Assembly (NCBI RefSeq): GCF_029846175.1
Contig: NZ_JARWAC010000015.1
Coordinates: 1-64,000, forward strand
Length of the DNA: 64,000 bases
Reading direction: 5' to 3'
Source: Sphaerisporangium sp. TRM90804
GTDB lineage: Bacteria; Actinomycetota; Actinomycetes; Streptosporangiales; Streptosporangiaceae
The notes beneath the pieces were generated by a model, which saw only the letters and a program-made list of their open reading frames with translations, did not search any database and was not told where the DNA came from. This document shows, in pieces, positions 53,410 to 62,500 of this stretch; positions within the stretch are counted from its first letter, which is position 1; every line of letters starts with the position of its first letter. A program made the position numbers and the translations under genes.

Positions 53410-54258
53410 ATGATCCTGGTCACCGGAGCGACGGGCAACGTCGGCCGGCACGTCGTCTCCCAGCTCCTGGACGCCGGGGCCGCCGTGCGGGCGCTCACCC
53501 GCGACCCCGCCTCGGCCCGCCTGCCCGGCGGCGCCGAGGTCGTGCGCGGCGACCTGGGCGACCCGGGTTCGCTGGACGCCGCCCTGGAGGGGGTCGCGTC
53601 GGTGTTCCTCGTCTGGCCCACCCTGTCGGCCGACCGCGCCGCGCCGGCCGTCGTCGAGGCGATCGCCAAGCGCGCGGGCCACGTCGTCTACGTGTCGGCG
53701 AACGGCACGTCCGCCGACCAGGAGGGGGTGCCCGGGTCGATCCTCGGCTCCCACGCCTTCCTGGAGCGCCTGATCGAGGAGTCGGGGGCGCGGTGGACGT
53801 TGCTGCGTCCATCCGGCTTCGCGACGAACACGCTGCTGTGGGCGCCGAGGATCCGCGCCACCGGCGTCGTCCGCGGCGCCCACGGGAAGGCGGCCCGGTC
53901 GCTGATCCACGAGCGCGACATCGCGGCCGTCGGCGTGCGCGCCCTGACCGAGGACGGCCACGCCGGGCTTCGGTACGTGCTGACCGGCCCGGAGACGGTG
54001 ACCATGGCCGAGCAGGTCACCCTCATCGGCGAGGCGGTCGGCCGCCCCGCGCGCTGGGAGGAGCTGACGCGGCGGGAGGCGCACCGGGAGATGGTCGCCG
54101 AAGGCTGGCCCGCCTCCACGGCGGAGGAGGTGCTCGACGCCCACGCCGCGATGGCCGCCTCCCCCGAGCCGGTCACCTCCACCGTGCGTGACGTGCTCGG
54201 CAGACCCGCCGCGACGTTCCGCCAGTGGGCCGTCGACCACGCCGCCGACTTCCGCTGA
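53410..54258 (+). CDS. NmrA-like NAD(P)-binding protein
   Basis: A 282-aa atypical short-chain dehydrogenase. The N-terminal dinucleotide motif is VTGATGNVGRHVV, and the fold continues with LVWPTLSADRAA, VVYVSANGTSAD and WTLLRPSGFATNTL. The Tyr of the classical YxxxK site is not evident, as in NmrA/HSCARG-type sensors and quinone reductases. It is driven by a MerR-type promoter 36 bp upstream, so it probably responds to redox or drug stress. Confidence 0.88.
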   Translation: MILVTGATGNVGRHVVSQLLDAGAAVRALTRDPASARLPGGAEVVRGDLGDPGSLDAALEGVASVFLVWPTLSADRAAPAVVEAIAKRAGHVVYVSANGTSADQEGVPGSILGSHAFLERLIEESGARWTLLRPSGFATNTLLWAPRIRATGVVRGAHGKAARSLIHERDIAAVGVRALTEDGHAGLRYVLTGPETVTMAEQVTLIGEAVGRPARWEELTRREAHREMVAEGWPASTAEEVLDAHAAMAASPEPVTSTVRDVLGRPAATFRQWAVDHAADFR

Positions 54259-54273
54259 GAGAAGTGCGGCCGT

Positions 54274-55173
54274 TCACCTGGTCCACAGGGTGCGCTGGAC
54301 GGTGTGGACGAGCGTCGTCACCTCGGAGGGGACGCGCCCGGGGGGCCAGGCCAGGCCGAAGGTGAGGCGGAGGTCGCCGGCGTCGAACGGGACGAAGCGC
54401 ACGTCGTCCCGCCGGATCGACGCGGCGAGCAGGTGCGGCACGGGCAGCAGCCCGGCCCCGGCCGCCACCAGGTCGAGTACGGCCGTGAAGTCGTCGATGT
54501 CCTCGCCGACCACGCGGTGCTGGTGCTCGCCGCGCAGCGTGGCCGCCACCCGGGCCCACATGCCGCCGGGCGGCCGGTTGCGCGGCAGCAGCACCCGGTG
54601 CCGGCCGAGCTGCGCCGGCGTCAGCCGCGCGAGCCCGGCCAGCGGGTCGCCGGCGGGCACGGCGAGGTGCCCGACCGTCACGTGGAACCGGACGCCGGTG
54701 GTGAACCCCACGGGAAACGGCGCCCCGAGGATGGCCACCCCGACCTCTCCGCGCGTGAGCGCCTGGGTGGCGGCGCGCCACCCCATGGCCCGCAGCTCGA
54801 CGTCGACCGAGGGCTCGCCCTCGCCGAGGCGACGGGCGGCCCGCGCGGCCAGCCCCCCGACCAGCGGCGCGTAGGCGAGCCGGATGACCGGCCGGGGAGA
54901 GATTGCCAGCCGCGCCGCCTCCGCCGAGAACGAGGCGGCCGCCTCCAGCAACGCCTCCGCCCGGGCCAGCAGCCCCTTCCCCGCCGTGGACAGCCGCACC
55001 TCCCGGCTGGTCCGCTCGAACAGCCGGACCCCCGAGGCTCGCTCCAGCCGCCCCACCGCCTGACTCACCGCGGGCTGCGACATCCCCAACTCGGCGGCGG
55101 CACGCGAGAAGCTCAGCACCCGCGCCACACAGACGAAACACCGCACGTCACGAAGGCCAAGCTCCGACTCCAC
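54274..55173 (-). CDS. LysR-family transcriptional regulator
   Basis: A 299-aa LysR protein. The N-terminal HTH is VLSFSRAAAELGMSQPAVSQ and the linker RLERASGVRLFERTSREVRL. The C-terminal effector domain has IRLAYAPLVGGLAARAARRL and AVLDLVAAGAGLLPVPHLLA. It is convergent with the NmrA-like gene and 9 bp upstream of the isomerase gene's end, so its target is not obvious; its own promoter lies above 55173. Confidence 0.9.
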   Translation of the reverse strand: MESELGLRDVRCFVCVARVLSFSRAAAELGMSQPAVSQAVGRLERASGVRLFERTSREVRLSTAGKGLLARAEALLEAAASFSAEAARLAISPRPVIRLAYAPLVGGLAARAARRLGEGEPSVDVELRAMGWRAATQALTRGEVGVAILGAPFPVGFTTGVRFHVTVGHLAVPAGDPLAGLARLTPAQLGRHRVLLPRNRPPGGMWARVAATLRGEHQHRVVGEDIDDFTAVLDLVAAGAGLLPVPHLLAASIRRDDVRFVPFDAGDLRLTFGLAWPPGRVPSEVTTLVHTVQRTLWTR

Positions 55174-55182
55174 GCTCCAGTA

Positions 55183-56163
55183 TCACCACCCGGCGCCGCC
55201 ACCCGGGCCCGGGCCGGCGGCGCCGGGGTCGTGGGCCTCGGGGCCGATGAGGGGGCGCAGGGTTCCGGCGGCGATGCGCAGCCCCTCGTGGGTCTTGGCG
55301 AGCGTGCCGCCCCACACGGGGTCCTCGTGCTCGACCGAGACGGTGCCGTCGTACCCGTGGGCGTAGAGGGTGTCGATGACGCGGTTCCAGTCGAGCCCGC
55401 CGCGGCCGGGGACGCGGTAGCGCCACCAGCCGACGTCGGTGGGCGAGGCGCGGCCGACCGTCTTGCCGAAGACGCCGTAACGGGTGCGGGCCCGTTCGTC
55501 GATCTCGATGTCCTTGGCCTGCACGTGGACGACCATGCCGCGCCGCAGGGCGTACCGCAGCGCGTCGATCGGGTCGATGCCCAGCCAGGGCAGGTGGGAG
55601 GGGTCGTAGGTGAGGCCGAACCCGAGGTCGGCCATCCAGTCCCACAGCTCGGGCGAGTAGGCGAGGTTGCTCGGGTAGCCGTCGGGGTGCCACCCCTCCA
55701 TCGGGCAGTTCTCGGCGAGCAGCCGCACCCCGCGTTCCCCCGCGTACTCCACCAGCGGGCGCAGGTGCCGCTCGCCCGACTTCAGGTTGTCGGCCACCGA
55801 CCGGTTGACGTCCCGCCCGATGAACGTGCAGACGTTGCGGACCCCCAGCAGCGCGGCGGTGTCGATCACCGACCGCAGGTGCCGGTGAATGCTTTCACGT
55901 AGCCGGTCGTCCGCGTGCAGGTTGTTGTCGCAGTAGGTCACCGTGGGGATCGTCAGGGAGTACCGGCTCATCAGCTCGCCGACCCGCTCGGCGTCCGCGG
56001 CGGTGAAGTTCGCGACGTCGAGGTGGGCGGCGTTGTGCTCGTGCGCGCCGCCGGGCGGCCAGACCGCCACCTCCAGGCAGTCGTACCCGGTTGCGGACGC
56101 CCATGCGGCGACCTGCTCCAGCGACTGCCCGCCGAGACAGGCGGTGAGAAAGCCGAGCTTCAT
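55183..56163 (-). CDS. Sugar phosphate isomerase/epimerase (TIM barrel)
   Basis: A 326-aa xylose-isomerase-like TIM barrel. MKLGFLTACLGGQSLEQVA opens the barrel. Likely metal ligands are in CLEVAVWPP, LAENCPMEGWHPDG, TYDPSHLPWLGID and VHVQAKDIEID, with VSVEHEDPVW near the end. It overlaps the upstream TPR-like gene by 4 nt and is last in a PadR-headed operon. It differs in length and sequence from the isomerase at 41261, so the two are not recent duplicates. Confidence 0.88.
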   Translation of the reverse strand: MKLGFLTACLGGQSLEQVAAWASATGYDCLEVAVWPPGGAHEHNAAHLDVANFTAADAERVGELMSRYSLTIPTVTYCDNNLHADDRLRESIHRHLRSVIDTAALLGVRNVCTFIGRDVNRSVADNLKSGERHLRPLVEYAGERGVRLLAENCPMEGWHPDGYPSNLAYSPELWDWMADLGFGLTYDPSHLPWLGIDPIDALRYALRRGMVVHVQAKDIEIDERARTRYGVFGKTVGRASPTDVGWWRYRVPGRGGLDWNRVIDTLYAHGYDGTVSVEHEDPVWGGTLAKTHEGLRIAAGTLRPLIGPEAHDPGAAGPGPGGGAGW

Positions 56164-57464
56164 GAAGTCTCCTCGCGGGTGGTGTACTTGGCGAGCAATC
56201 GCAGGGTGTCGCGGGTGTCGGGGTGGTCGGCCCCCCGCGAGCGGATCTGCGCGGTGAGAATGCGCTGGAGTCGTGCCCGCAGAAGGCGGCGCGCCACGGC
56301 GCCGCGCGGGGGGCCGGCCGAGAAGCGGGCCACGGCGAGGTACTTCGCCGTCTCCAGCGTGTCGGGATGCCCGCGGCCACGCAGGCGCCTGCGTTCGCGC
56401 AGCACCGGGCGCAGGATGTCGCGCCCCCGCACGGCGTGCCCGCCGAGGACGAACATCTTGCCCTCGCTGTGCCTGGTGTCGAGCGTGTCGACGTGCCGGG
56501 CGCCCAGCTCCCTCGACCGGTCGGCGGTGACCCTGTCGTACCCCTCCACCGCTTCGCGCACCTTGCCCAGCAAGCCCTGCACCCAGCTCCGCTTGCACTG
56601 GATGTGCCGGAGCAGCGGCAGGTCGGGGTCGGCCAGGCGCGCCATGCGGGCTTCGAGGTCGAGCAGGCCCGCCTCCGCCTCCGCGAGGCGTCCCGCCATC
56701 GCCGCGGCCCACCACAGGAGGTGCCGGGTGCGGAACGTGCGTGGGTCCTCGCGGCCGAAGAGCCTGGCCTCGTCCCGGCGCAGCTCGCGGAGCAGCCCCT
56801 CGGCCACCGCGTGGCCCATCTGGAGCCGAGCGTGAGCGTGGGCGCGGCGCAGGTCGAGCATGGCCGGGTGGTCGAGCCCCAGGCGCCAGGCCAGCGGGTG
56901 CGACGCGCTGAGGAGGGGCGCGGCGAGGGCCGCGGCCGGACGTTCGGCACGGTCGTCGACCAGTGCCTGGCAGGCGATCGCGATGCCCGCCGCCAGGCGC
57001 GCGAGGGCGCCGTCGTCCAGGTTCCCCACCGGAAGGGCGGACAGCTCCCTCAGCCGCGCGGTGAGCGCGTGGAACCGTCTGCGGCGGTTGCGGGGCAGGT
57101 GGCGGATGTCGGTGAACTCGCGCATGGACGGCGCGGTGTGCGCGTACAGCTCTTTCGCGGTGCGTGCGCCCCCTCGCCGCAGGAGCAGGGACAACGCGAA
57201 CCGGTTGGCGGTGACCAGCCGGGTGATCGGCCCGGATTCGGCGTCCTCGCTGAGCAGGAACCGCAGGTCCGCCACCCATTCGTTCTCGTAGATCTCCTGG
57301 CGTAACTCCTCGGGTAACTGGCGGGCTGCGAGCCTCAGGATCGTGAAGGGCAGTCTTCCGAGTCGCACCCTGACCTCCTCGTTGATCAGGCCCTGCAGCA
57401 TGTCGTAGACGAGCAGGCCGACGAAGGTGACGATCACACCGCCCGCCAGCAGCACACCGCTCAT
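56160..57464 (-). CDS. Membrane-anchored helical-repeat protein
   Basis: A 434-aa protein. One N-terminal helix (GVLLAGGVIVTFVGLLVYDM) and a conserved-looking region (LPEELRQEIYENEWVADLRF) precede ~300 residues of Arg/Leu-rich helical repeats. The last repeats carry TPR-like signatures used in STAND/NB-ARC-type proteins (GHPDTLETAKYLAVARF; DHPDTRDTLRLLAKY). Start ATG 57464 overlaps the padR stop (ATGA). Translation coupling to a PadR regulator suggests that it belongs to a small regulated module; the function is unknown. Confidence 0.7.
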   Translation of the reverse strand: MSGVLLAGGVIVTFVGLLVYDMLQGLINEEVRVRLGRLPFTILRLAARQLPEELRQEIYENEWVADLRFLLSEDAESGPITRLVTANRFALSLLLRRGGARTAKELYAHTAPSMREFTDIRHLPRNRRRRFHALTARLRELSALPVGNLDDGALARLAAGIAIACQALVDDRAERPAAALAAPLLSASHPLAWRLGLDHPAMLDLRRAHAHARLQMGHAVAEGLLRELRRDEARLFGREDPRTFRTRHLLWWAAAMAGRLAEAEAGLLDLEARMARLADPDLPLLRHIQCKRSWVQGLLGKVREAVEGYDRVTADRSRELGARHVDTLDTRHSEGKMFVLGGHAVRGRDILRPVLRERRRLRGRGHPDTLETAKYLAVARFSAGPPRGAVARRLLRARLQRILTAQIRSRGADHPDTRDTLRLLAKYTTREETS

Positions 57465-57793
57465 GCGAGTCCCCCCTCCGGGCGCATGCCGCGCGGGTCG
57501 CGGGCCGGCCGGAGCCGTTCGTCGAGCCTGGCGAGCTCCCGCCGGGCGACCTGTGTGCCCTCGGCGGTCAGCCGGTATCCGCGCCGGGCCGGTCGGCCGG
57601 CCACCGCCGGGTCGACGTCCTCCTCCGTCACGGTCAGCCATCCCGCGCCGCGCAGCCGGGCCAGCAGCGGATAGACCTTTCCGCTGGCGAAGCCGGTCTC
57701 CTTCATGAGGTCGTAGCCGTAGCGGACCCTGGCCGGGTCTTCGAGGAAGACGCCGAGCACGGTCGCCACCGCGACGGTTATCTGTGGAGGCAT
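57461..57793 (-). CDS. PadR-family transcriptional regulator
   Basis: A 110-aa PadR-type winged-helix protein: TVAVATVLGVFLEDPARVRY, GYDLMKETGFASGKVYPLLA and LRGAGWLTVTEEDVDP form the HTH and wing, and the C-terminal RGYRLTAEGTQVARRELARL is the dimerisation helix. It is short for the family because the C-terminal second helix region is trimmed. It heads a coupled operon, and a palindrome at 57796-57808 immediately precedes its start, consistent with autoregulation. Confidence 0.9.
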   Translation of the reverse strand: MPPQITVAVATVLGVFLEDPARVRYGYDLMKETGFASGKVYPLLARLRGAGWLTVTEEDVDPAVAGRPARRGYRLTAEGTQVARRELARLDERLRPARDPRGMRPEGGLA

Positions 57794-57795
57794 GA

Positions 57796-57808
57796 GTAAG
57801 ACTCTTAC
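57796..57808. promoter_or_regulatory. PadR-type autoregulatory palindrome
   Basis: GTAAGA, C, TCTTAC is a perfect palindrome directly upstream of the padR start codon (57793). In the minus-strand direction it is preceded by AT and followed by TCAT, resembling the ATGT/ACAT ends of PadR sites. Confidence 0.6.
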
Positions 57809-57858
57809 ATAGGGGTCGAGCGGGTGCAAGAGCCTCGCCACCGGCACCTCCCTTCCGC

Positions 57859-57877
57859 CGATAAGCGGCGCTTATCG
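57859..57877. promoter_or_regulatory. Perfect 19-bp palindrome between padR and metE
   Basis: CGATAAGCG, G, CGCTTATCG: 9-bp arms and a single central base, 65 bp upstream of padR and 212 bp upstream of metE. It resembles no operator I can name. Confidence 0.6.
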
Positions 57878-58088
57878 ATCGCACGGACGGGATGCCGGCC
57901 CCCCGCGCCGGACGGCCCGGGTAGGACGGCCACCCACTGCTGAGGCGATGAGGCCCGTGGCCGGAGGAGCGTCCGGGACCCGGGTGGTGACACAGAGAGG
58001 CCATAACCACCATCAATAGATCGCGGTGACGCCGGGCCGGGGGCGGGGACGATGCGGGGATCTGATCGTCTCGTCGTAGGGAGCTTGC

Positions 58089-60434
58089 ATGTCCGCCGGA
58101 GTCACGTCGTCCTTTCCCGCGTCCACGGTTTCGGGGTATCCCCGGATCGGGCGGCATCGGGAGTTGAAGCGGGCGCTGGAGGCCTACTGGCGCGGGGACG
58201 CCGGGGTGCAGGAGCTGCGGCGGACGGGGGCCCGGTTGCGCCGGGAGACGTGGCGGCGGCTGGACTCGCTGGGGCTCGGCGGGGTGCCGTCCAACACCTT
58301 CTCGCTCTACGACCAGGTGCTGGACACGGCGGTGATGCTGGACGCGGTGCCCGAGCGCTACCGGCGCGGGACCGTCGAGGACACGTCGTTCGCCATGGCG
58401 CGCGGCACGGCGGACGTGGCGCCGCTGCGGATGACCAAGTGGTTCGACACCAACTACCACTACATCGTGCCGGAGATCGGCACCGGCACCGTCTTCCAGC
58501 CGCTCCCCGCCAAGCCGGTCGCCGAGGTGCGGGAGGCGCGGGCCCTGGGGCTCGCGACCCGGCCCGTGCTGGTCGGGCCGGTGACGTTCCTGCTGCTGTC
58601 GCGGGCGGCGCCGGGCAGCCCGGCCGGGTTCGTGCCGCTGGACCGGCTCGGCGACGTGCTCGCCGCCTATGAGCGCGTCCTGGAGGCGCTCGCCGCCGAG
58701 GGCGCCGACTGGGTGCAGCTCGACGAGCCCGCGCTCGCCGCCGACCGCACCGGCGCCGAGCTGGACGCCGTCCGGACCGCGTACGAACGGCTCGGCTCGC
58801 TGCCGGACCGTCCCGGCCTGTTCGTCGCCACCAGCTTCGGCGACCCGGGCGAGGCGCTCCCCGTACTCGCGGGCACGCCGGTCGAGGCCGTCGGCGTGGA
58901 CCTCGTGCGGGGCGCCCCGGCGGGCCTGGCCTGGGCGGACGCCCTGGCGGGCAAGACGCTCGTCGCCGGGGTGGTGTCGGGGCGGGACGTCTGGCGCACC
59001 GACGCCGACCGGGCGCTGGCCACGCTGGCCGCCCTGCGCGAACGCGTCGGGCAGGTGGCGGTGAGCACGTCCTGCTCGCTGCTGCACGTGCCCTACGACG
59101 TGGACGTCGAGACGGGCCTGGACCCGGAGCTGAGGCGCCGCCTGGCCTTCGCCGACCAGAAGGTCGCCGAGGTGGTGGAGCTGTCCCGCCGCCTGGCCGC
59201 CACCCCCGCCGGCGGCGCGACCGTGCCGGCGGCGCCGCGTCCCGGCGACGCGGACGTCCCGTCACGGGCGGACGCTCCGGAGGCGGGGACGGCGCGGGCC
59301 GGGACGGCCGGCGTGCCCGTCGCGCGGGAGCGGTCGGCGTATGAGGTGCGGGCGGCCGCGCAGGCGGCGCACCTGCGGTTGCCGCCGTTGCCGACGACGA
59401 CGATCGGGTCGTTTCCGCAGACCGGCGAGCTGCGGGCGGCGCGGGCCGCGCTGGCGGCCGGGGAGCTGGGAGAGGCCGAGTACAACCGCCGGGTGCGGCA
59501 CGAGATCGAGCGCGCGATCCGCGTGCAGGAGCGGCTCGGGCTGGACGTGCTCGTCCACGGCGAGCCCGAGCGCAACGACATGGTGCAGTACTTCGCCGAG
59601 CACCTCGACGGCTTCGCCGTCACCCGGCACGGCTGGGTGCAGTCGTACGGCTCCCGGTGCACCAGGCCGCCCATCCTGCACGGCGACGTGCGGCGGCCGG
59701 CGCCGATCACCGTCGGCTGGGCCGAGTACGCGTCGTCGCTCACCGCCAAGCCGGTCAAGGGCATGCTGACGGGGCCGGTCACCATCGTCGCCTGGTCCTT
59801 CGTCCGGCGGGACCTCCCGCTGCGCGACGTGGTGTTCCAGGTAGCCGACGCCATCCGCGAGGAGGTGCGCGACCTGGAGGCGGCGGGCGTCTCCATCATC
59901 CAGGTGGACGAGCCGGCCCTGCGCGAGATGATGCCGCTGCGCCGCGACCGCCAGGACGCCTACCTGGAGTGGGCCGTCGGGGCGTACCGGCGGGCGACGT
60001 CGGGCGCGGCCGACCGCACGCAGATCCACACCCACCTGTGCTACTCCGACGCCGACCAGATCCTCGGCGCCGTCGACGCCCTGGACGCCGACGTGACCAG
60101 CATCGAGTCGGCGCGCTCGCGCTCGCGGGTGCTCGACGAACCGGCCGTGGGCGGCTTCCGCCGGGGCCTCGGACCGGGCGTGTACGACATCCACTCCCCC
60201 CGCGTCCCCGCGGCCGAGGAGGTGGAGGCGGCGCTGCGCAAGGCGCTGCGGACCCTGCCCGGCGCCCAGCTGTGGGTGAACCCCGACTGCGGCCTGAAGA
60301 CCCGCACCTACGAGGAGGTGGAGGCCGCGCTCGGCACCATGGTCGCCACCGCCCACCGCCTTCGTGGCGCGCTCAGCACTGAGGAAGCGGGGATTTCAGG
60401 GGATTTGGCAGGGGATGTAGCGAATGCTCCCTGA
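58089..60434 (+). CDS. metE: Cobalamin-independent methionine synthase
   Basis: A 781-aa two-domain MetE. The N-terminal barrel starts VSGYPRIGRHRELKRALEAY and the catalytic barrel TTTIGSFPQTGELRAARAAL. Zinc and substrate residues are in IQVDEPALREMMPL, IHTHLCYSDADQILGAVDAL and VNPDCGLKTRTYEE. It transfers a methyl group from methyltetrahydrofolate-polyglutamate to homocysteine without B12. An extra ~40-residue Ala/Gly/Pro/Asp-rich stretch in the inter-domain linker (~375-415) is longer than I expect for the family. I see no obvious riboswitch upstream. Confidence 0.95.
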   Translation: MSAGVTSSFPASTVSGYPRIGRHRELKRALEAYWRGDAGVQELRRTGARLRRETWRRLDSLGLGGVPSNTFSLYDQVLDTAVMLDAVPERYRRGTVEDTSFAMARGTADVAPLRMTKWFDTNYHYIVPEIGTGTVFQPLPAKPVAEVREARALGLATRPVLVGPVTFLLLSRAAPGSPAGFVPLDRLGDVLAAYERVLEALAAEGADWVQLDEPALAADRTGAELDAVRTAYERLGSLPDRPGLFVATSFGDPGEALPVLAGTPVEAVGVDLVRGAPAGLAWADALAGKTLVAGVVSGRDVWRTDADRALATLAALRERVGQVAVSTSCSLLHVPYDVDVETGLDPELRRRLAFADQKVAEVVELSRRLAATPAGGATVPAAPRPGDADVPSRADAPEAGTARAGTAGVPVARERSAYEVRAAAQAAHLRLPPLPTTTIGSFPQTGELRAARAALAAGELGEAEYNRRVRHEIERAIRVQERLGLDVLVHGEPERNDMVQYFAEHLDGFAVTRHGWVQSYGSRCTRPPILHGDVRRPAPITVGWAEYASSLTAKPVKGMLTGPVTIVAWSFVRRDLPLRDVVFQVADAIREEVRDLEAAGVSIIQVDEPALREMMPLRRDRQDAYLEWAVGAYRRATSGAADRTQIHTHLCYSDADQILGAVDALDADVTSIESARSRSRVLDEPAVGGFRRGLGPGVYDIHSPRVPAAEEVEAALRKALRTLPGAQLWVNPDCGLKTRTYEEVEAALGTMVATAHRLRGALSTEEAGISGDLAGDVANAP

Positions 60435-60454
60435 AGACAAGTAGATTCCCACGG

Positions 60455-61669
60455 GTGGGAGACGAGGTCCCGTTACGGCGCATCGCCACCGGCAAAGCCC
60501 TGACGATCACGTACCTGTGGCTGGGGACCCGCGTCCTGCTGCTGCTCATGGTGCTCGACATCCTGCCCGTCTTCCACAGCGTGAGCTGGGACGTGGTCGG
60601 CGTCTACAACGCCTGGCACCAGACCCTGAAGACCGGCACCCTGCCCGTCGGCGACGTGACCTGGCAGTATCCGCCCGCCGCCGCGCTGGTCATCTGGGCC
60701 CCGGGCATGCTGCCGTTCGACTACTTCAACGCCTTCCTCGTCATCGTGGTCGCCTTCGACGCGCTGACCATGGCCGCGCTCGTACGAGCGCCCGCGGTCG
60801 CCGACGGGCACACCCGGGCCGGGGCCTGGGTGTGGCTGTTCGGCGTGCCGCTGCTCGGCCCCGTCGTCTACGCCCGGTTCGACCTCATCGTCGCCGCGAT
60901 CGCCGTCTCGGGCCTGCTCCAGCTCTCGGCCTCCCCCCTGCGGTACGGCGTGACGCTCGGGATCGGCGCCGGGCTCAAGCTGTGGCCCGCCGTCGCCCTG
61001 CTGGGCGCCCCGCCCGGCCGCGCCACCGTGCGGGCCTTGGCCGGGGCGGCGGCCGGCGCGGGCGTGTCGACGCTCCTGGTGCTGCTCGCCTTCAGGGGCA
61101 GCGGGCTGGACTTCATCACGGCGCAGCGGGGCCGAGGCGTGGAGGTGGAGTCGGTCTGGGCGCTCGGCTTCCACGTCGCCCGCTGGTTCGGGTGGCCGGG
61201 CATGGTGAGCTACAACTACGGCTCGATGGAGATGCTCGGCCCGTACGCCGAGGGGGTCGCCCGCCTCTCGCTGGCCGCCACGCTGGCCGGCCTGAGCTGG
61301 CTGCTGTACTGGCGGGGGCGGGCCGAGACGTGGACCGCGGCCACCCCGGTCGACGCCGCGATGGCCGCCATCCTGCTGTTCGTGGTCACCAGCCGGGTCA
61401 TCAGCCCGCAGTACATGGTGTGGCTGGTCGGCCTGGCCGCCGCCTGCCTCGCCGTGCGCGGCACCAGCCAGCGGCCGGTCGCGGCGCTGGTGCTGGCGGC
61501 CACGGCGGCGACCATGCTGGAGTTCCCCCTGCTCTTCGACGCGGTCCAGGCGAGCACGCCGCTGGGCGTGGCCATCCTCGCTCTGCGCAACGGGCTGCTG
61601 CTCGCCGCGGCGGCGGTGTCGTGCCGCCGCCTGTGGCGGGCCACCGTGCCGCGGCCCGCGCCCGCCTGA
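60455..61669 (+). CDS. GT87-like polyprenol-phosphate-dependent glycosyltransferase
   Basis: A 404-aa membrane protein with about ten helices. The extracytoplasmic loop before helix 3 has VTWQYPPAAALVIWAPGMLP, typical of DUF2029/GT87 mannosyltransferases, with acidic residues in VSWDVVGVYNAWHQ that could be catalytic. Such enzymes use polyprenyl-phosphate-mannose at the outer membrane face to build lipoglycans. Start GTG 60455 lies 20 bp after metE, so some read-through is likely. Confidence 0.82.
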   Translation: MGDEVPLRRIATGKALTITYLWLGTRVLLLLMVLDILPVFHSVSWDVVGVYNAWHQTLKTGTLPVGDVTWQYPPAAALVIWAPGMLPFDYFNAFLVIVVAFDALTMAALVRAPAVADGHTRAGAWVWLFGVPLLGPVVYARFDLIVAAIAVSGLLQLSASPLRYGVTLGIGAGLKLWPAVALLGAPPGRATVRALAGAAAGAGVSTLLVLLAFRGSGLDFITAQRGRGVEVESVWALGFHVARWFGWPGMVSYNYGSMEMLGPYAEGVARLSLAATLAGLSWLLYWRGRAETWTAATPVDAAMAAILLFVVTSRVISPQYMVWLVGLAAACLAVRGTSQRPVAALVLAATAATMLEFPLLFDAVQASTPLGVAILALRNGLLLAAAAVSCRRLWRATVPRPAPA

Positions 61670-61684
61670 CGCCGGCCGCTCGCC

Positions 61685-61849
61685 CTACTCGGCCTCGCCC
61701 ACCGCGACGTCGTTCAGCGGCAGCAGGCCGTCCACCACGGGGAACACCACGAACCACAGCAGCAGGACGGCCGCCACGAGCAGCACCGCCGAGCAGGCCG
61801 CCTTGGCGGCGCGCCCGCCGGGCAGCCGCCGCCAGATCCACGCGTACAT
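61685..61849 (-). CDS. Small single-helix membrane protein downstream of sortase E
   Basis: A 54-aa protein with a basic N-terminus (MYAWIWRRLPGGRAAK), one transmembrane helix (SAVLLVAAVLLLWFVVFPVV) and an acidic tail (NDVAVGEAE). Its ATG overlaps the sortase stop (TGATG), so translation is coupled. Short membrane proteins of this kind commonly follow srtE in actinomycetes. It may assist sortase or act in the same locus; no function is known. Confidence 0.75.
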   Translation of the reverse strand: MYAWIWRRLPGGRAAKAACSAVLLVAAVLLLWFVVFPVVDGLLPLNDVAVGEAE

Positions 61850-62451
61850 CACTGAAGCCCCTTCAGCTCGGCGGGGCGGCCGAGCGACTTGGCCTGCTCG
61901 CGTTCCAGCTCGGCGTGCACGACGAGGCGCTGCCAGTTCTGAAACTTGGGGTTGCAGGTGGTGAGGGTGAGCATCGCCTTGGTCGGCGGCTGTCCGGGCT
62001 TGTCGGGGTTCGGGGCGATCACCTCGACCTGGCCGGGCAGCACGAGCCGCTGCCGGACCACCCGGTAGACGAACCACCCCGTGCGGGTCTCCGCCACGAT
62101 GACGTCGCCCTTGCGCAGCCGGTCGACGTCCCAGAACACCGACGAGATGCGGTGACCGGCGATGCCCACGTTGCCGATCTCCCCCGGACGCGCGGTCTTC
62201 TTGTAGTGCCCCGGCCCCCTGCGCAGGTCGGCCTGGCGCACGCCCTCGACGACCGCCCACTTCTTGTCCAGCCGCGGGACGTACATGCGGGCCATGGGCT
62301 GGCCCGGCACCGGGCTGTCGGCGGCCGCCCCCCGGTTCCAGCGCTTGTCCAGTTCGTCGGCCATCTGGTGCTGCTCGGCGTCGATCCGCCACGCCTTGCC
62401 GTACACCGCGTAGGCCGCGAACAGCAGCACCACCACGCCGATGGTGACCAT
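61849..62451 (-). CDS. srtE: Class E sortase
   Basis: A 200-aa transpeptidase. The N-terminal anchor helix is VTIGVVVLLFAAYAVYG. Catalytic His is in GNVGIAGHRISSVFWDVDRL, Cys (~164) in LTLTTCNPKFQNW, and Arg in QNWQRLVVHAEL. Class E sortases join LAxTG proteins to the peptidoglycan, and the adjacent gene encodes an LAVTG protein. The ATG 62451 overlaps the stop of a 17-codon frame (GTG 62505) that follows the surface-protein gene. Confidence 0.92.
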   Translation of the reverse strand: MVTIGVVVLLFAAYAVYGKAWRIDAEQHQMADELDKRWNRGAAADSPVPGQPMARMYVPRLDKKWAVVEGVRQADLRRGPGHYKKTARPGEIGNVGIAGHRISSVFWDVDRLRKGDVIVAETRTGWFVYRVVRQRLVLPGQVEVIAPNPDKPGQPPTKAMLTLTTCNPKFQNWQRLVVHAELEREQAKSLGRPAELKGLQ

Positions 62452-62500
62452 CAGCTCGCCGGCCTGTCGTGCGAGGGCGCGTCACGCTCGACGGTGTCCG

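Noticed and set aside
57878-58088. B12 or SAM riboswitch upstream of metE
   Set aside because: I could not find the conserved B12-box or SAM-riboswitch core elements. A covariance-model search would be decisive.
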